Assembly (NCBI RefSeq): GCF_003477995.1
Contig: NZ_QUEM01000011.1
Span: forward strand, 39,578-103,577
Direction: 5' to 3'
DNA length: 64,000 nucleotides
From: Bacteroides sp. OF04-15BH
GTDB lineage: Bacteria > Bacteroidota > Bacteroidia > Bacteroidales > Bacteroidaceae
In this document: positions 45,189 to 54,909 of the stretch, piece after piece
How the letters are laid out: the number at the start of each line of letters is the position of its first letter
How positions within the stretch are numbered: position 1 is the first letter of the stretch
Program-made: the position numbers and the translations under genes
Notes under the pieces: model-generated
What the model was told of the DNA's origin: nothing
Databases searched by the model: none
What the model saw: the letters and a program-made list of their open reading frames with translations, nothing else

Positions 45189-45875
45189 ATGAACGAAAAG
45201 AAAACCGTGAGTGTATCCTTCATGTTGCTGGGGATACTCTTCTGTGTTTGCCTCATTTCGGCAAACCTTCTGGCAACAAAACAAATCATGTATGGTCCGC
45301 TGAACATCACAGCCGGCATCATTGTATTCCCTATTTCTTACATCATCAACGACTGCATCGCCGAGGTGTGGGGATTCAAGCGTGCGCGTCTGATTATCTG
45401 GACCGGTTTCCTCATGAACTTTATTTTTGTGCTCTTCGGTGCACTGGCCGACTGGATTCCGGGTGCTCCGTACTGGAACAATGCAGAGGGCTTCCACAAT
45501 CTGTTCGGACTGGCTCCGCGTGTGGCTTTTGCTTCCTTCCTGGCTTTCCTGTGCGGCTCTTTCCTGAACGCCTACATCATGAGCGCCATGAAGATTGCTG
45601 CAAACGGTAAGAACTTTTCGCTTCGTGCCATTCTTTCCACTCTGGTGGGCGAAACAGCCGATTCGCTGATCTTCTTCCCGCTGGCTCTGGGCGGCATCGT
45701 TCCGTTTGAGAATCTGCTTTGGATGATGTTCTGGCAGATTACGCTGAAAACCGCCTACGAGATTGTGATTCTTCCGGTAACTATCCGTGTGGTGAAGTAT
45801 GTGAAGAAGACCGAACAGGTGGATGTGTACGACCGAAAAATTTCTTATAACGTATTGAAGATTTCTGACTTATGA
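45189..45875 (+). CDS. Queuosine precursor transporter (YhhQ/VUT family)
   Basis: 228 residues with about six membrane segments. Family signature [11 protein letters not shown] near 25, [23 protein letters not shown] (about 46-68), and the C-terminal [15 protein letters not shown] block. YhhQ proteins import 7-deazaguanine precursors (preQ0/preQ1). The ATG at 45189 is chosen; an upstream in-frame start would read through the leader hairpin. It overlaps queC by 4 bases, so import and synthesis of the same intermediate are co-expressed. Confidence 0.92.
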   Translation: MNEKKTVSVSFMLLGILFCVCLISANLLATKQIMYGPLNITAGIIVFPISYIINDCIAEVWGFKRARLIIWTGFLMNFIFVLFGALADWIPGAPYWNNAEGFHNLFGLAPRVAFASFLAFLCGSFLNAYIMSAMKIAANGKNFSLRAILSTLVGETADSLIFFPLALGGIVPFENLLWMMFWQITLKTAYEIVILPVTIRVVKYVKKTEQVDVYDRKISYNVLKISDL

Positions 45876-46546
45876 TGAACCATGAGGCGGCCCTCGTTGT
45901 ATTCAGCGGCGGGCAGGATTCTACCACCTGTCTGTTCTGGGCCAAAAAACATTTTAAGAAAGTTTATGCGCTGAGTTTCGTTTACGGACAGAAGCATCAG
46001 CAGGAAGTGGAGATTGCACGTGCGATAGCCCGTGAGGCGGACGTGGAGTTTGAGGCGATGGATGTGTCTTTTATCGGTCATCTGGGCCGAAATTCGCTCA
46101 CCGACCCTACGATGGTGATGGACGAGGAGAAGCCTGCCGACAGCTGTCCAAACACGTTTGTGCCCGGACGCAACCTGTTCTTCCTGAGCATCGCCGCAGT
46201 CTATGCTCGCGAGCGTGGCATCAATCATCTGGTGACGGGCGTGTCGCAGACCGACTTCAGTGGTTATCCCGATTGTCGCGACAACTTTATCAAGAGTCTG
46301 ACCGTGACGCTGAACTTGGCGATGGAGGAGCAGTTTGTGATTCACACTCCGCTTATGTGGATTGACAAATGCCAGACCTGGGCGCTGGCCGATGAGTTGG
46401 GAGTGCTCGATCTGATACGCGAACGGACATTAACCTGCTACAACGGAGTTCCCGGCGACGGATGCGGTCACTGCCCGGCCTGCAAGCTGCGTCGTGAGGG
46501 ACTGGAAAAATATCTGGAACAAAAAAAGAACAAGGAAAATGAGTAA
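45872..46546 (+). CDS. queC: 7-cyano-7-deazaguanine synthase QueC
   Basis: 224 residues; converts carboxy-deazaguanine to preQ0 with ATP and ammonia. The PP-loop [14 protein letters not shown] is near the N-terminus, followed by [28 protein letters not shown] and the zinc-binding cysteines in [19 protein letters not shown]. Start at 45872 or the directly following ATG at 45875. Overlaps queF by 8 bases. Confidence 0.97.
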   Translation: MMNHEAALVVFSGGQDSTTCLFWAKKHFKKVYALSFVYGQKHQQEVEIARAIAREADVEFEAMDVSFIGHLGRNSLTDPTMVMDEEKPADSCPNTFVPGRNLFFLSIAAVYARERGINHLVTGVSQTDFSGYPDCRDNFIKSLTVTLNLAMEEQFVIHTPLMWIDKCQTWALADELGVLDLIRERTLTCYNGVPGDGCGHCPACKLRREGLEKYLEQKKNKENE

Positions 46547-47012
46547 TAGCGAAAGAGAAAAAGAAGGATTGCAGTCGCTCGGAAAAACCACACAGTACCG
46601 TCAGGACTATGCACCCGAGGTGCTGGAGGCTTTTCAGAACAAACATCCTGAGAACGATTATTGGGTGCGTTTCAACTGCCCCGAGTTTACCAGCCTTTGC
46701 CCCATCACCGGGCAGCCGGATTTTGCGGAAATCCGCATCAGCTACCTGCCCGACCAGAAGATGGTGGAGAGCAAGAGCCTGAAACTGTATCTGTTCAGTT
46801 TCCGCAATCACGGCGACTTTCACGAAGACTGTGTCAACAAAATCATGAAGGATCTGATCCGTCTGATGGATCCCAAGTATATCGAGGTAACCGGTATCTT
46901 TACCCCGCGTGGCGGCATTTCCATTTATCCGTTTGCCAATTACGGCCGACCGGGAACACGCTACGAGCAGATGGCCGAATACCGCCTGATGAACCACGAC
47001 CTGAAGCTGTAA
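46539..47012 (+). CDS. queF: NADPH-dependent preQ0 reductase QueF (short form)
   Basis: 157 residues, the single-domain type I form. Motifs: [21 protein letters not shown] with the catalytic cysteine that forms a thioimide with preQ0, and the QueF signature [21 protein letters not shown]. It reduces preQ0 to preQ1, the step before insertion into tRNA by Tgt. The ATG at 46539 gives the usual length. Last gene of the cluster; its stop is 4 bases from the convergent dnaX stop. Confidence 0.96.
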   Translation: MSNSEREKEGLQSLGKTTQYRQDYAPEVLEAFQNKHPENDYWVRFNCPEFTSLCPITGQPDFAEIRISYLPDQKMVESKSLKLYLFSFRNHGDFHEDCVNKIMKDLIRLMDPKYIEVTGIFTPRGGISIYPFANYGRPGTRYEQMAEYRLMNHDLKL

Positions 47013-47016
47013 TGCT

Positions 47017-48783
47017 TCAGGCCAGTTCCAGTCCGAACGCTTCTTTCAGTTTGAGAAGGTTCGGATTTTTTTTTGCCATATTCTGAAATTGCTCTCCCTT
47101 GGTGTAGACTTTTGCTGCGGCTTCCGCCTCGGCCACCTGCACACTCATGGTCAGGTTGCGGTGGTGCAGCCGGCTTTGCATGTGTGCTTCGATTTTGGGT
47201 GCCATCTGCATCATGAACACTTTTACCTGTTCATTGTTTACGGTGACTTCAAAATGATCGCCGTCCACCAGTTTGGGCTGCATGATTTTCATGCGCTTGG
47301 CGATGGCTGTTTCCTCACGCGGCAGCAGGTTGGCAAACTCATGCCAGTAGAATACGAGCTGCTCTTCGGTGACAGGTGCATCCTCCTGTGGCACACTTCT
47401 TTGCTGTGCAGAGCCATATTGCGCCTGCATCTCGTTGCTTTCTGCCACCTGGTCGGGGCGCTTGTGGATGGACAGTCCCAGCTGTCCCATCTTGAGCTTG
47501 GGGATTTTGGGCTTGCTGTCGTCGGTTTCGGGCAGCGGACTGCTCTTGGCCTGTGCCGGGCGCGGGGCTGCCGGAGCCGCCGGAGCCTGCTGCGGACGGG
47601 CCGCAACGGGTTTCTCGGCCTTTCCTTGAAACGCCGAGAATATGGGTTTTAAGATCTTTCCGGGCTTGCGCCCGGAGCCTATTTCATCATCGGTGGTGAG
47701 TTGCGCCAACTGAATCAGGGTGATTTCCACCAGCAGACGCTTGTTTTTGCTCGCCTTGTAGTTCAGGTCGCAGTCATTGCACAGTTTGATGGCGCGATAC
47801 AGCTGGGTGGGTTTCCACTTCTTGGCCTGCTCCTCATAACGCTTGCGTATGGAGTCGCTCACTTCCAGCAACGGCAGAGTGATGGCATCCTGCGACACCA
47901 TGAGGTCGCGCAAGTGAGCAGCCAGACCGCTGATGAAGTGACCGCCTTCGAAACCCTTCTTCAGAATTTCGTTGAACAGCACCATGCACTCGGCCACCTT
48001 ATTCTCCAGAAAATATTCCGTCAGTCTGAAATAATAGTCATAGTCCAGCACATTCAGGTTCTCGATAACCTTCTGGTAAGTCAGATTACCATTGGTAAAG
48101 CTGGCTGTCTGGTCGAAGATGGACAAGGCATCGCGCATTCCGCCGTCGGCTTTCTGGGCAATCAGGTCGAGCGCCTCCACCTCATAGGTGATGTGCTCCT
48201 GTTCGGCCACATGCTTCAGGTGCTCCACCGTGTCCTGAATGCTCATGCGGTTGAAGTCGTAAGTCTGGCAGCGGCTCAGAATGGTAGGCAGAATCTTGTG
48301 CTTCTCCGTAGTGGCCAGAATGAAGATGACATGGGCGGGCGGTTCCTCCAGAGTCTTGAGGAACGCATTGAACGCCGCGGTAGAAAGCATGTGCACCTCG
48401 TCGATGATGAACACCTTGTACTTGCCGATCTGAGGCGGTATGTATACCTGCTCGATCAGGGTACGGATGTCCTCCACCGAGTTGTTGGACGCCGCGTCGA
48501 GCTCATGGATATTCAGCGAGCGCTGTTCATTGAAAGCCTTGCACGATTCGCATTCGTTGCAGGCCTCATGATTCGGCAGGGGCGACAGACAGTTGATGGT
48601 CTTGGCAAAGATACGCGCACAGGTGGTTTTTCCCACTCCGCGCGGTCCGCAGAACAGATAGGCGTGCGCCAGTTTGCCGCTGGCAATGGCGTTCTTCAGC
48701 GTGGTGGTCAGCGCTTTCTGTCCGATCACATCATCGAAGGTGGCCGGTCTGTATTTTCTTGCAGAAACGATATATTCTCCCAT
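47017..48783 (-). CDS. dnaX: DNA polymerase III gamma/tau subunit
   Basis: 588 residues. Clamp-loader AAA+ ATPase: Walker A GPRGVGKTTCARIFAK (about 45-60), the zinc-binding cysteines in CLSPLPNHEACNECESCKAF, DEVHMLSTAAFNAFLKTLEEPP, and sensor region LSRCQTYDF. After about 370 there is a Pro/Ala-rich linker and a C-terminal domain that in other species contacts the polymerase or helicase. I do not see a typical frameshift slippery heptamer in the linker, but I did not examine it base by base. Promoter box CAAAAATA at 48833-48840. Confidence 0.97.
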   Translation of the reverse strand: MGEYIVSARKYRPATFDDVIGQKALTTTLKNAIASGKLAHAYLFCGPRGVGKTTCARIFAKTINCLSPLPNHEACNECESCKAFNEQRSLNIHELDAASNNSVEDIRTLIEQVYIPPQIGKYKVFIIDEVHMLSTAAFNAFLKTLEEPPAHVIFILATTEKHKILPTILSRCQTYDFNRMSIQDTVEHLKHVAEQEHITYEVEALDLIAQKADGGMRDALSIFDQTASFTNGNLTYQKVIENLNVLDYDYYFRLTEYFLENKVAECMVLFNEILKKGFEGGHFISGLAAHLRDLMVSQDAITLPLLEVSDSIRKRYEEQAKKWKPTQLYRAIKLCNDCDLNYKASKNKRLLVEITLIQLAQLTTDDEIGSGRKPGKILKPIFSAFQGKAEKPVAARPQQAPAAPAAPRPAQAKSSPLPETDDSKPKIPKLKMGQLGLSIHKRPDQVAESNEMQAQYGSAQQRSVPQEDAPVTEEQLVFYWHEFANLLPREETAIAKRMKIMQPKLVDGDHFEVTVNNEQVKVFMMQMAPKIEAHMQSRLHHRNLTMSVQVAEAEAAAKVYTKGEQFQNMAKKNPNLLKLKEAFGLELA

Positions 48784-48924
48784 GAATGATTGTATAGTCT
48801 TTTTATTGTTGAATCGATATTTTTGTATTCTGCAAAAATACGAAAAAAAGATGGCATGAGCATACTTTTTATATCTTAAATATCACTATCTTTGCCCCTA
48901 CATTAATATAATAAGAACACGAAT

Positions 48925-49245
48925 ATGGGAAACAAACTCCACAGCGTATGGGCATTCATCCGGAACCATAAATATGCCTGCGTTACTTTTCTGTTTCTGC
49001 TGATTATCGGTGTGCTGGACGAGAACTCCCTGCTGAGCCGCTATCACAACCTGAAGCAGATACGCGAAATGAAAGCAGAAATCAGAAAATATACCGAGAA
49101 ATATGAATACGACACCGAGCGTCTTCATGAAATGAACACACAGCCCGAGGCGGTGAAACGCATTGCCCGCGAGCAGTATTTCATGAAAACCGAGGACGAA
49201 GACATTTTTGTGATAATGCCCGAAACGAATGAAGAAGCTGAGTAA
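48925..49245 (+). CDS. FtsB/DivIC-like septum formation initiator
   Basis: 106 residues. One membrane segment (about 18-36) after a short basic cytoplasmic part, then a coiled coil (YHNLKQIREMKAEIRKYTEKYEYDTERLHEMN) and the conserved EAVKRIAREQYFMKTEDEDIFVI end typical of FtsB/DivIC. It would link FtsL/FtsQ in the divisome. TATCTTTG at 48887-48894. Overlaps the next gene by 17 bases. Confidence 0.9.
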   Translation: MGNKLHSVWAFIRNHKYACVTFLFLLIIGVLDENSLLSRYHNLKQIREMKAEIRKYTEKYEYDTERLHEMNTQPEAVKRIAREQYFMKTEDEDIFVIMPETNEEAE

Positions 49246-49600
49246 ACTGCAAAACATAATCTATATGGCCGGCGCCTTGTTGCTGCTGGTGGGAGCGGCT
49301 CTGTATATCACCCGCTGGATCGGTGCTTTTTATCTTTACACCATCGGTGCCTGTTGTTTTTCGGTCATCCAGTTTCAGGCCCGCTATGAGGGAAAGAATT
49401 GGGTGGTGAAGCGCTTGCGCCGGCAACAGCTCCTCGGTGCCTTGTGCCTGTTGGCAACGGCAGTGGCCATGTCCATGAACACCTTCCATTATGGCTTTGC
49501 GCAACGGAATGAGTGGATGTTCACTTTGTGTGTGGGCTGTGTATTCCAACTGTACACTGCTTTCCGTATTCCGGCCGAATTGGAGAAAGAAGGCCTTTAA
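49229..49600 (+). CDS. Small four-helix membrane protein, unknown function
   Basis: 123 residues with about four membrane segments (about 10-28, 30-48, 68-85, 96-113) and basic loops. No domain recognised. It overlaps the FtsB/DivIC-like gene by 17 bases and is in the same transcript, which suggests, but does not show, a role at the cell envelope. Confidence 0.75.
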   Translation: MKKLSKLQNIIYMAGALLLLVGAALYITRWIGAFYLYTIGACCFSVIQFQARYEGKNWVVKRLRRQQLLGALCLLATAVAMSMNTFHYGFAQRNEWMFTLCVGCVFQLYTAFRIPAELEKEGL

Positions 49601-49643
49601 ATCACTAAATGGGTTTGTATAATAATTAAAATTAGATAATAAA

Positions 49644-49675
49644 TTTCATGACATCGGCAAATGCTTGTATCTTTG
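49644..49675 (+). promoter_or_regulatory. Promoter of the DUF4369 gene
   Basis: TTTC at 49644-49647 (one mismatch to TTTG), a 20-bp spacer, TATCTTTG at 49668-49675. Confidence 0.6.
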
Positions 49676-49704
49676 AATGATGAAGATAATATGAGATGTT
49701 TGTT

Positions 49705-50421
49705 ATGAGGAAATTTTTTGCTTTATTGGCTGTGCCGCTTGCTTTGCTGTCCTGCTCAAAACAGTATATCATACAGGGAAGTTCCACCGTGCAGAGTCTG
49801 GATGGAAAGATGCTTTATCTGAAAGCATTGAAGGACAATCAGCTGGTGGATATCGACTCCTGCGAAGTAATCCACGGCCAGTTTGAGTTTTCCGGTGTTT
49901 GGGACTCCACCATGATGGTCAATCTCTTTATGGACGACGAGAGCATTATGCCTCTGGTGCTTGAGGAGGGCAATGTGCAGATACACATTGATCACGCCGA
50001 GCAGTCGGTCACCGGAACCCCGTTGAACGACACCCTCTATGCTTTCATTCACGAAAAGAGCCGGATAGACAATCAGATTGCTGAACTCTCGCATAAGGAA
50101 AGCCAGATGATTATGGACGGCATGGATCATGACGAGATTCTGAGAATCCTGAGCGAGCAGGCTGCCCGCCTGAACCAGAAAAACGATTCATTGGTAATCG
50201 GGTTCATATCCCGGAATTTCGACAATGTGCTGGGTCCGGGAGTGTTCATGATTCTGACCAGCTCATTCCCTTACCCGATTATCACGCCTCAGATAGATTC
50301 TCTGATGTCTATCTCTACGCCATATTTCCAGAATAACAGTTATGTAAAGGAATATATGAAACTGGCCAAGGAGAATATGGAACTGATGAAAGAGCGTCAG
50401 GAAGCCGGATTGGGAATCTGA
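49705..50421 (+). CDS. DUF4369 family lipoprotein
   Basis: 238 residues. Lipobox LLSC (Cys about 17) after a short hydrophobic signal. The mature part starts with IQGSSTVQSLDGKMLYLKALKDNQLVDIDSCEVIHGQFEFSG, the DUF4369 pattern usually found at the N-terminus of TlpA/AhpC-type proteins; here the redoxin domain is missing and a helical C-terminal part (about 115-238) replaces it. ATG at 49705 is preferred; 49696 is possible. Function unknown. Confidence 0.82.
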   Translation: MRKFFALLAVPLALLSCSKQYIIQGSSTVQSLDGKMLYLKALKDNQLVDIDSCEVIHGQFEFSGVWDSTMMVNLFMDDESIMPLVLEEGNVQIHIDHAEQSVTGTPLNDTLYAFIHEKSRIDNQIAELSHKESQMIMDGMDHDEILRILSEQAARLNQKNDSLVIGFISRNFDNVLGPGVFMILTSSFPYPIITPQIDSLMSISTPYFQNNSYVKEYMKLAKENMELMKERQEAGLGI

Positions 50422-50436
50422 TACAATAACAAATAT

Positions 50437-50482
50437 AAAAATACCCGCAGACGGAATGTGAACCGGTCTGCGGGTATTTTTG
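50437..50482. terminator. Shared terminator, DUF4369 gene (+) / plsC operon (-)
   Basis: AAAAATACCCGCAGAC / GTCTGCGGGTATTTTT, a perfect 16-bp inverted repeat with A and T tails. Confidence 0.88.
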
Positions 50483-50512
50483 TTGGATCAGGCAACAGGC
50501 CCGTTAGCTTTC

Positions 50513-51268
50513 TCAGGCCTGTGCGTTGTTTTTCTTCTTATATTTTTCGGGCAAGGCGGACTCGATGGCTGCGTATGATTTCTCCATCGTTACCTTGATG
50601 TCCTCAACACCTTTTCCACATGGTGGGATGGGTTCGTGAATGGTCATAATCAGTTTGTGGCGGCGCACAAAAGAGAAACCGGCTGTGCGGGGAAGTATCT
50701 CGAACGAACCGTCGATGGTTACCGGTACGATTGGCAACTGCAGCTCGTCGGCCAGCTGATAGGCACCTTTCTTAAAGGAGATCATACAGCCGTCGTAGGT
50801 GCGGGCTCCTTCCGGAAAGACAACCAGTGAAGTTCCTTCTTTCAGAATCTCACGCGCCTTGCTGTAGGTTTCCTGAATCTTTTTCGGACCGGACTTGTCT
50901 ACAAATATATGGCGGGCGCTTTCGCAGGCCTTACCAACGAGGAAAATCTTTCTCAGTGATTTCTTCATCATCCATTTGAAGTTTCGTCCCAGATATCCGT
51001 AAATCAGAAAGATATCGAACGCGCCCTGATGGTTGGCCGTAAACACATAGGATGTCTTCTTGTCCAGATGCTCTTTGCCGCGCACCTCTACCGGAATGAG
51101 CAGAACTTTACAGATAATCATTGACCAGATCTTGCCCGGATAATATCCCCAAAAGTGAGCACTGCCAATCCACGAGCCGATAATCGTAATGATGGCGGTC
51201 AGCGCTGTGCAAACCAAAAGTATGGGCAGCGCGATGCATAGCTGATAGATTTTATAAATGAAATTCAT
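50513..51268 (-). CDS. plsC: 1-acyl-sn-glycerol-3-phosphate acyltransferase
   Basis: 251 residues with one or two N-terminal membrane segments. The catalytic HX4D motif is in FTANHQGAFDIFLIYG, the substrate-binding FPEGARTYDG lies about 70 residues later, and VPVTIDGSFEIL follows. It acylates lysophosphatidic acid to phosphatidic acid for phospholipid synthesis. Fourth and last gene of the pyrC operon, 39 bases after the metallophosphoesterase. Confidence 0.93.
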   Translation of the reverse strand: MNFIYKIYQLCIALPILLVCTALTAIITIIGSWIGSAHFWGYYPGKIWSMIICKVLLIPVEVRGKEHLDKKTSYVFTANHQGAFDIFLIYGYLGRNFKWMMKKSLRKIFLVGKACESARHIFVDKSGPKKIQETYSKAREILKEGTSLVVFPEGARTYDGCMISFKKGAYQLADELQLPIVPVTIDGSFEILPRTAGFSFVRRHKLIMTIHEPIPPCGKGVEDIKVTMEKSYAAIESALPEKYKKKNNAQA

Positions 51269-51307
51269 GCGTTTTGACTTTTTATGGCTGCAAAATTAGT
51301 GTTTTTT

Positions 51308-52480
51308 TTATTTACAGTGTAATGTTATGACATTTATTTCGGGCCATGCACCAAAACGGAAGGGGATGAGGGCACCGCCAACTCCCAGACTCACATGCAG
51401 GCCACGGGATTTTTCCTGATACATGCCTTTCCATTCCGGATAAAGGTATTGTGCCGGCGACCAGTTGCCGATCATGAACTGCATGCCGTGTGTGTGACCC
51501 GAGAGAGTGAGCTGTATGTCTGTGGTGGGCAGTACTTTCCGTTTCCAATGGCTCGGGTCATGACTGAGCAGTAGCTTGAACAGGGGAACATTCAGGTTGA
51601 GGCCTTCTTGTGCCTTGTTCAAGTCGCCCCGCTCCGGGAAAGGCGGTTTGCCGTCATTCTCCACTCCCAGAATGGCAATGCTGTCTTGGCCCCGATGAAT
51701 CACGCTGTGTTCATTCAAAAGCAGCTTCCATCCCATTTTCTTCTGCAGGGCCAGCAACTCATGGAATTTTTGTGATTTCTCCAGAGGAGTCATATACTTG
51801 GCATAAGTCATGTAATCGTGGTTGCCCAAAATAGAGAACACTCCGTCTTTGGCCTTCAACCGGCTCAGGTCGTCAACAAAGGGGTAGAGCTCTGCCACAT
51901 CGGTGCTCACCAGGTCTCCTGTAAAGCAGATGATATCGGGCTGCTGGGCATTGATGGTCTTTACCAGCTCTTTCACAAACTGCGGATGAGTCTTCATGCT
52001 GGTGAGATGCAGATCGCTGATCTGAACAATCTTGTACCCCTCAAACTCCTTGGGCAGCATCTCCGACTGGAATGAGCTTTGCTGCACCTTCAGAAGCGTG
52101 GGACCGAAGGACAGGCCGCAGACCATCATGCAGAATACGGCAAATCCTGCTGCGAAACTGACCGGAGTATTGGCCTTACGGTAAGGATGAAACAGCAGAC
52201 CGATCAGTTTGCCGAGCAGCGAAACAAGCATATAAGTTGTTTTCGGAAGGGCCAGAAGCATGTAGGCTGCCAGATAAAGGATGATGGCGTCCATGTTCTC
52301 GGGTGTAAGACTCTCGGTATAGGTGAGCCACACGGCAAAGAACAGGAGCAGGGCGGTAGGTCCCCAATAAGTCACTTTGGCCCATCTTGGGATAGAGGGC
52401 TTGCGCAGATGCCAGTAATAGATGTATATGTCCGGCAAAAGACAAGTGACAAGCAGTAACGGTAAGATGCGTAGTATCAT
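51308..52480 (-). CDS. Membrane-anchored metallophosphoesterase
   Basis: 390 residues. Four membrane segments in the N-terminal 130 residues, then a calcineurin-like domain with all metal motifs: VQISDLHLTSM, CFTGDLVST, LGNHDYMTY and LSGHTHGMQF. This is the YkuE/YaeI-like layout; YkuE- and YaeI-type enzymes act on phospholipid-type or cell-envelope substrates. Exact substrate unknown. Between the MetH-activation and plsC genes. Confidence 0.9.
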   Translation of the reverse strand: MILRILPLLLVTCLLPDIYIYYWHLRKPSIPRWAKVTYWGPTALLLFFAVWLTYTESLTPENMDAIILYLAAYMLLALPKTTYMLVSLLGKLIGLLFHPYRKANTPVSFAAGFAVFCMMVCGLSFGPTLLKVQQSSFQSEMLPKEFEGYKIVQISDLHLTSMKTHPQFVKELVKTINAQQPDIICFTGDLVSTDVAELYPFVDDLSRLKAKDGVFSILGNHDYMTYAKYMTPLEKSQKFHELLALQKKMGWKLLLNEHSVIHRGQDSIAILGVENDGKPPFPERGDLNKAQEGLNLNVPLFKLLLSHDPSHWKRKVLPTTDIQLTLSGHTHGMQFMIGNWSPAQYLYPEWKGMYQEKSRGLHVSLGVGGALIPFRFGAWPEINVITLHCK

Positions 52481-52498
52481 AATGAGTCTTCCTTTATA

Positions 52499-53425
52499 TT
52501 ATAGGTTGGCGGTTAGGAACTTTCGGATAGCGTCCACCGGTTTCCCTTTGCGGGATGCGTAGTCCTGAAGCTGGTCTTCACCGATTTTACCCACAGCGAA
52601 ATACTTGGCCTGAGGGTGTGCCAGTATCAGGCCGCTGACAGAAGCGTGCGGAATCATGGCTCCCGTTTCGGTGATGCGGATTCCAATCCGGCTGAAATCA
52701 AGCCAGGCATCCAGATCAAAGTTTGTACTCTGGTCGGGCAGTGAGGGATAACCCACTGCCGGCCGGATTCCCTGAAAACGCTCCAGAAGCAAATCCTTGA
52801 TGGAGAGTTGTTCGTCTGGCGCATATCCCCAATAGATTTTTCGTACTTCTTCGTGCATTTTCTCCACCGATGCCTCGGCCATTCGGTCGGCCAGTGTCTG
52901 GCAGAGCATGTGGACAAAGGGATCATAGTCTTCATCTTTCTCGTAAAGATGCTCGATTTCTTCATCCACCGTGGCGCAGAAAACTCCCACTTTGTCGCGG
53001 ATGCCGTGGGAGACCGGTCGCACGTAATCGGAAAGACAAAGGAATGGGCCCTCAGTCTTTTTCTGCTGCTGACGGAGCAGGGGAAGGCGGAATTCCTTTT
53101 TCGCGTCTCCTTCTTCGTCCGACCAGAACACCAGATTGTCTCCGTCGGAATTCGCGTCATACAGTCCGAAGCGCACATAACTGTGGTAGGTCGCGTCGAG
53201 TTTTGTCAGCATTTGGCGGGCATCGTCATACAGACGCATGGCTTCGGTGGCCCGTGCCTTTTCTTCTTCGGAAAACTGGTTCAGCCATCCGGCTCTACAT
53301 CCGGCGCAGTCATGCACATCGGCTATGCCGGCAAAACGCGGCGGAAATCCCCAGGCATGAAAGAAATATATCCAGTTGATGTAGGGGATGACATCACGCA
53401 GATGGTAAGTTATTGTTTTTATCAT
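52499..53425 (-). CDS. Stand-alone methionine synthase (MetH) activation domain protein
   Basis: 308 residues. Similar to the C-terminal AdoMet-binding reactivation domain of cobalamin-dependent methionine synthase: RPAVGYPSLPDQS, TETGAMIPHASVSGLILAHPQAKYFAVGKIGEDQLQDYASRKG. In full MetH this segment is the last ~330 residues of a ~1200-residue enzyme; here it is encoded alone. It probably works in trans with a separate catalytic MetH. Overlaps pyrC by 4 bases (ATGA). Confidence 0.9.
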   Translation of the reverse strand: MIKTITYHLRDVIPYINWIYFFHAWGFPPRFAGIADVHDCAGCRAGWLNQFSEEEKARATEAMRLYDDARQMLTKLDATYHSYVRFGLYDANSDGDNLVFWSDEEGDAKKEFRLPLLRQQQKKTEGPFLCLSDYVRPVSHGIRDKVGVFCATVDEEIEHLYEKDEDYDPFVHMLCQTLADRMAEASVEKMHEEVRKIYWGYAPDEQLSIKDLLLERFQGIRPAVGYPSLPDQSTNFDLDAWLDFSRIGIRITETGAMIPHASVSGLILAHPQAKYFAVGKIGEDQLQDYASRKGKPVDAIRKFLTANL

Positions 53426-54786
53426 CGTTCAAATGTCAGGGCTTTTCCTCTATATTGTTCGTCAATTTTTCCATTCTGATAAAGCAGGTGTCCGTTGCAG
53501 AAAGTATATTTCACTTTCCAGTTGAAGGTGTGTCCTTCGAGCGGACTCCATCCGCATTTGCTGAGAATGCAGTCGGTGGTCACGGTCCAGGGCTGTTCCG
53601 GCTGTACCAGTACCAGGTCGGCAAAGTAGCCTTTGCGCACAAATCCTCGGCGGGAAATGTCAAACAGAGTGGCCGGTCCGTGTGCCATCAGGTCTGCCAC
53701 GCGCTCCAAAGGAAGGATGCCCTGGTCTGCCAGTTCGAGCATGCAGTTCAGCGAGAACTGTACCATCGGCATACCCGAAACCGCTTTTACGCAGCCTCCG
53801 TTCTTTTCGCTCAGCAGATGAGGCGCATGGTCGGTGCCAACCACATCAATACGTCCGTCGGTCAGAGCCTGGCGCAAGGCATCGCGGTCGGCAGCAGTCT
53901 TGATGGCCGGATTACATTTTATGCGGGTTCCCAGTGTCTTGTAGTCATCCTGAGTATACATCAGGTGGGCCACACAGGCTTCTCCGGTAATCTGTTTGCG
54001 GGTATGTCCGCTGTAATCGTTGCTCAGGGCCTCGTTGGAGAGTAAATCCAGTTCGCGAGCCGTAGAGATATGGGCGATATGCAGACGCGCACCGGTCTCA
54101 CGGGCCAGAGAGACTGCCAGTTCTGATGAGCGGTAACAGGCCTCTTCGCTGCGGATTTCCGGATGATGCTCTACAGATGGGTCTTCGCCATAAAGTTCCT
54201 TGCAACGGTTCAGATTCTGACTGATGATGCCGGAGTCCTCGCAGTGCGTCATGATCAGCATGGGGGATTTCCGGAACACTTCATACAAAGCTTCTTTCTG
54301 ATCGACCAGCATGTTACCGGTGCTGCTGCCCATAAACAGTTTCACGCCGCAAATCTTTTTCGGGTCCAGTTGTGGGAGCAGGTCAGCATTATTGTTGGTC
54401 GCTCCGAAGAAGAAAGAAAAATTTACCCGGCTTTTTTCGGAAGCAAGGCGGAATTTGTCTTCCAGATTCTCCAGATTTGTAGTCAGTGGCTTCACGTTCG
54501 GCATGTCCATAAAGGAAGTCACTCCACCGGCAGCGGCTGCCCGGCTTTCCGATTCCACGTCGGCTTTGTGGGTCAGTCCCGGTTCGCGGAAATGCACATG
54601 GTCGTCAATCACTCCCGGGAACAGGTACATGCCCGATGCGTCAATGGTCTGATCCACATCATCCGGCAGGAGATTTTCGTCTGTTCCCTCAAATATTTCG
54701 GCAATCTGTTCGTCTGCAATCAGCACGGAACCGCGAACTTGTTTTCCTTCGTTTACAATTATCGCGTTTTTTATTAATATTTTCAT
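53422..54786 (-). CDS. pyrC: Dihydroorotase
   Basis: 454 residues, amidohydrolase fold; third step of pyrimidine synthesis. Metal motif DDHVHFREPG (61-70), the carboxylated lysine in GVKLFMGSSTGNML, MTHCED, HIAHISTARE and GTDHAPH are all present, so it is catalytically competent, of the multifunctional-like class I type. First gene of the operon; promoter box CAAATTTA (TAAATTTG on the minus strand) at 54815-54822. Confidence 0.95.
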   Translation of the reverse strand: MKILIKNAIIVNEGKQVRGSVLIADEQIAEIFEGTDENLLPDDVDQTIDASGMYLFPGVIDDHVHFREPGLTHKADVESESRAAAAGGVTSFMDMPNVKPLTTNLENLEDKFRLASEKSRVNFSFFFGATNNNADLLPQLDPKKICGVKLFMGSSTGNMLVDQKEALYEVFRKSPMLIMTHCEDSGIISQNLNRCKELYGEDPSVEHHPEIRSEEACYRSSELAVSLARETGARLHIAHISTARELDLLSNEALSNDYSGHTRKQITGEACVAHLMYTQDDYKTLGTRIKCNPAIKTAADRDALRQALTDGRIDVVGTDHAPHLLSEKNGGCVKAVSGMPMVQFSLNCMLELADQGILPLERVADLMAHGPATLFDISRRGFVRKGYFADLVLVQPEQPWTVTTDCILSKCGWSPLEGHTFNWKVKYTFCNGHLLYQNGKIDEQYRGKALTFER

Positions 54787-54909
54787 TGTTGTTATTGGTA
54801 TTTAATGTTTACCGCAAATTTAAAAAAAACTTTGGAGAAATGGGGATAATCTGTTTATTTTGCCACCTAAAATAATATTAATCTTTTAAGATATAACAGA
54901 ACACAAACA

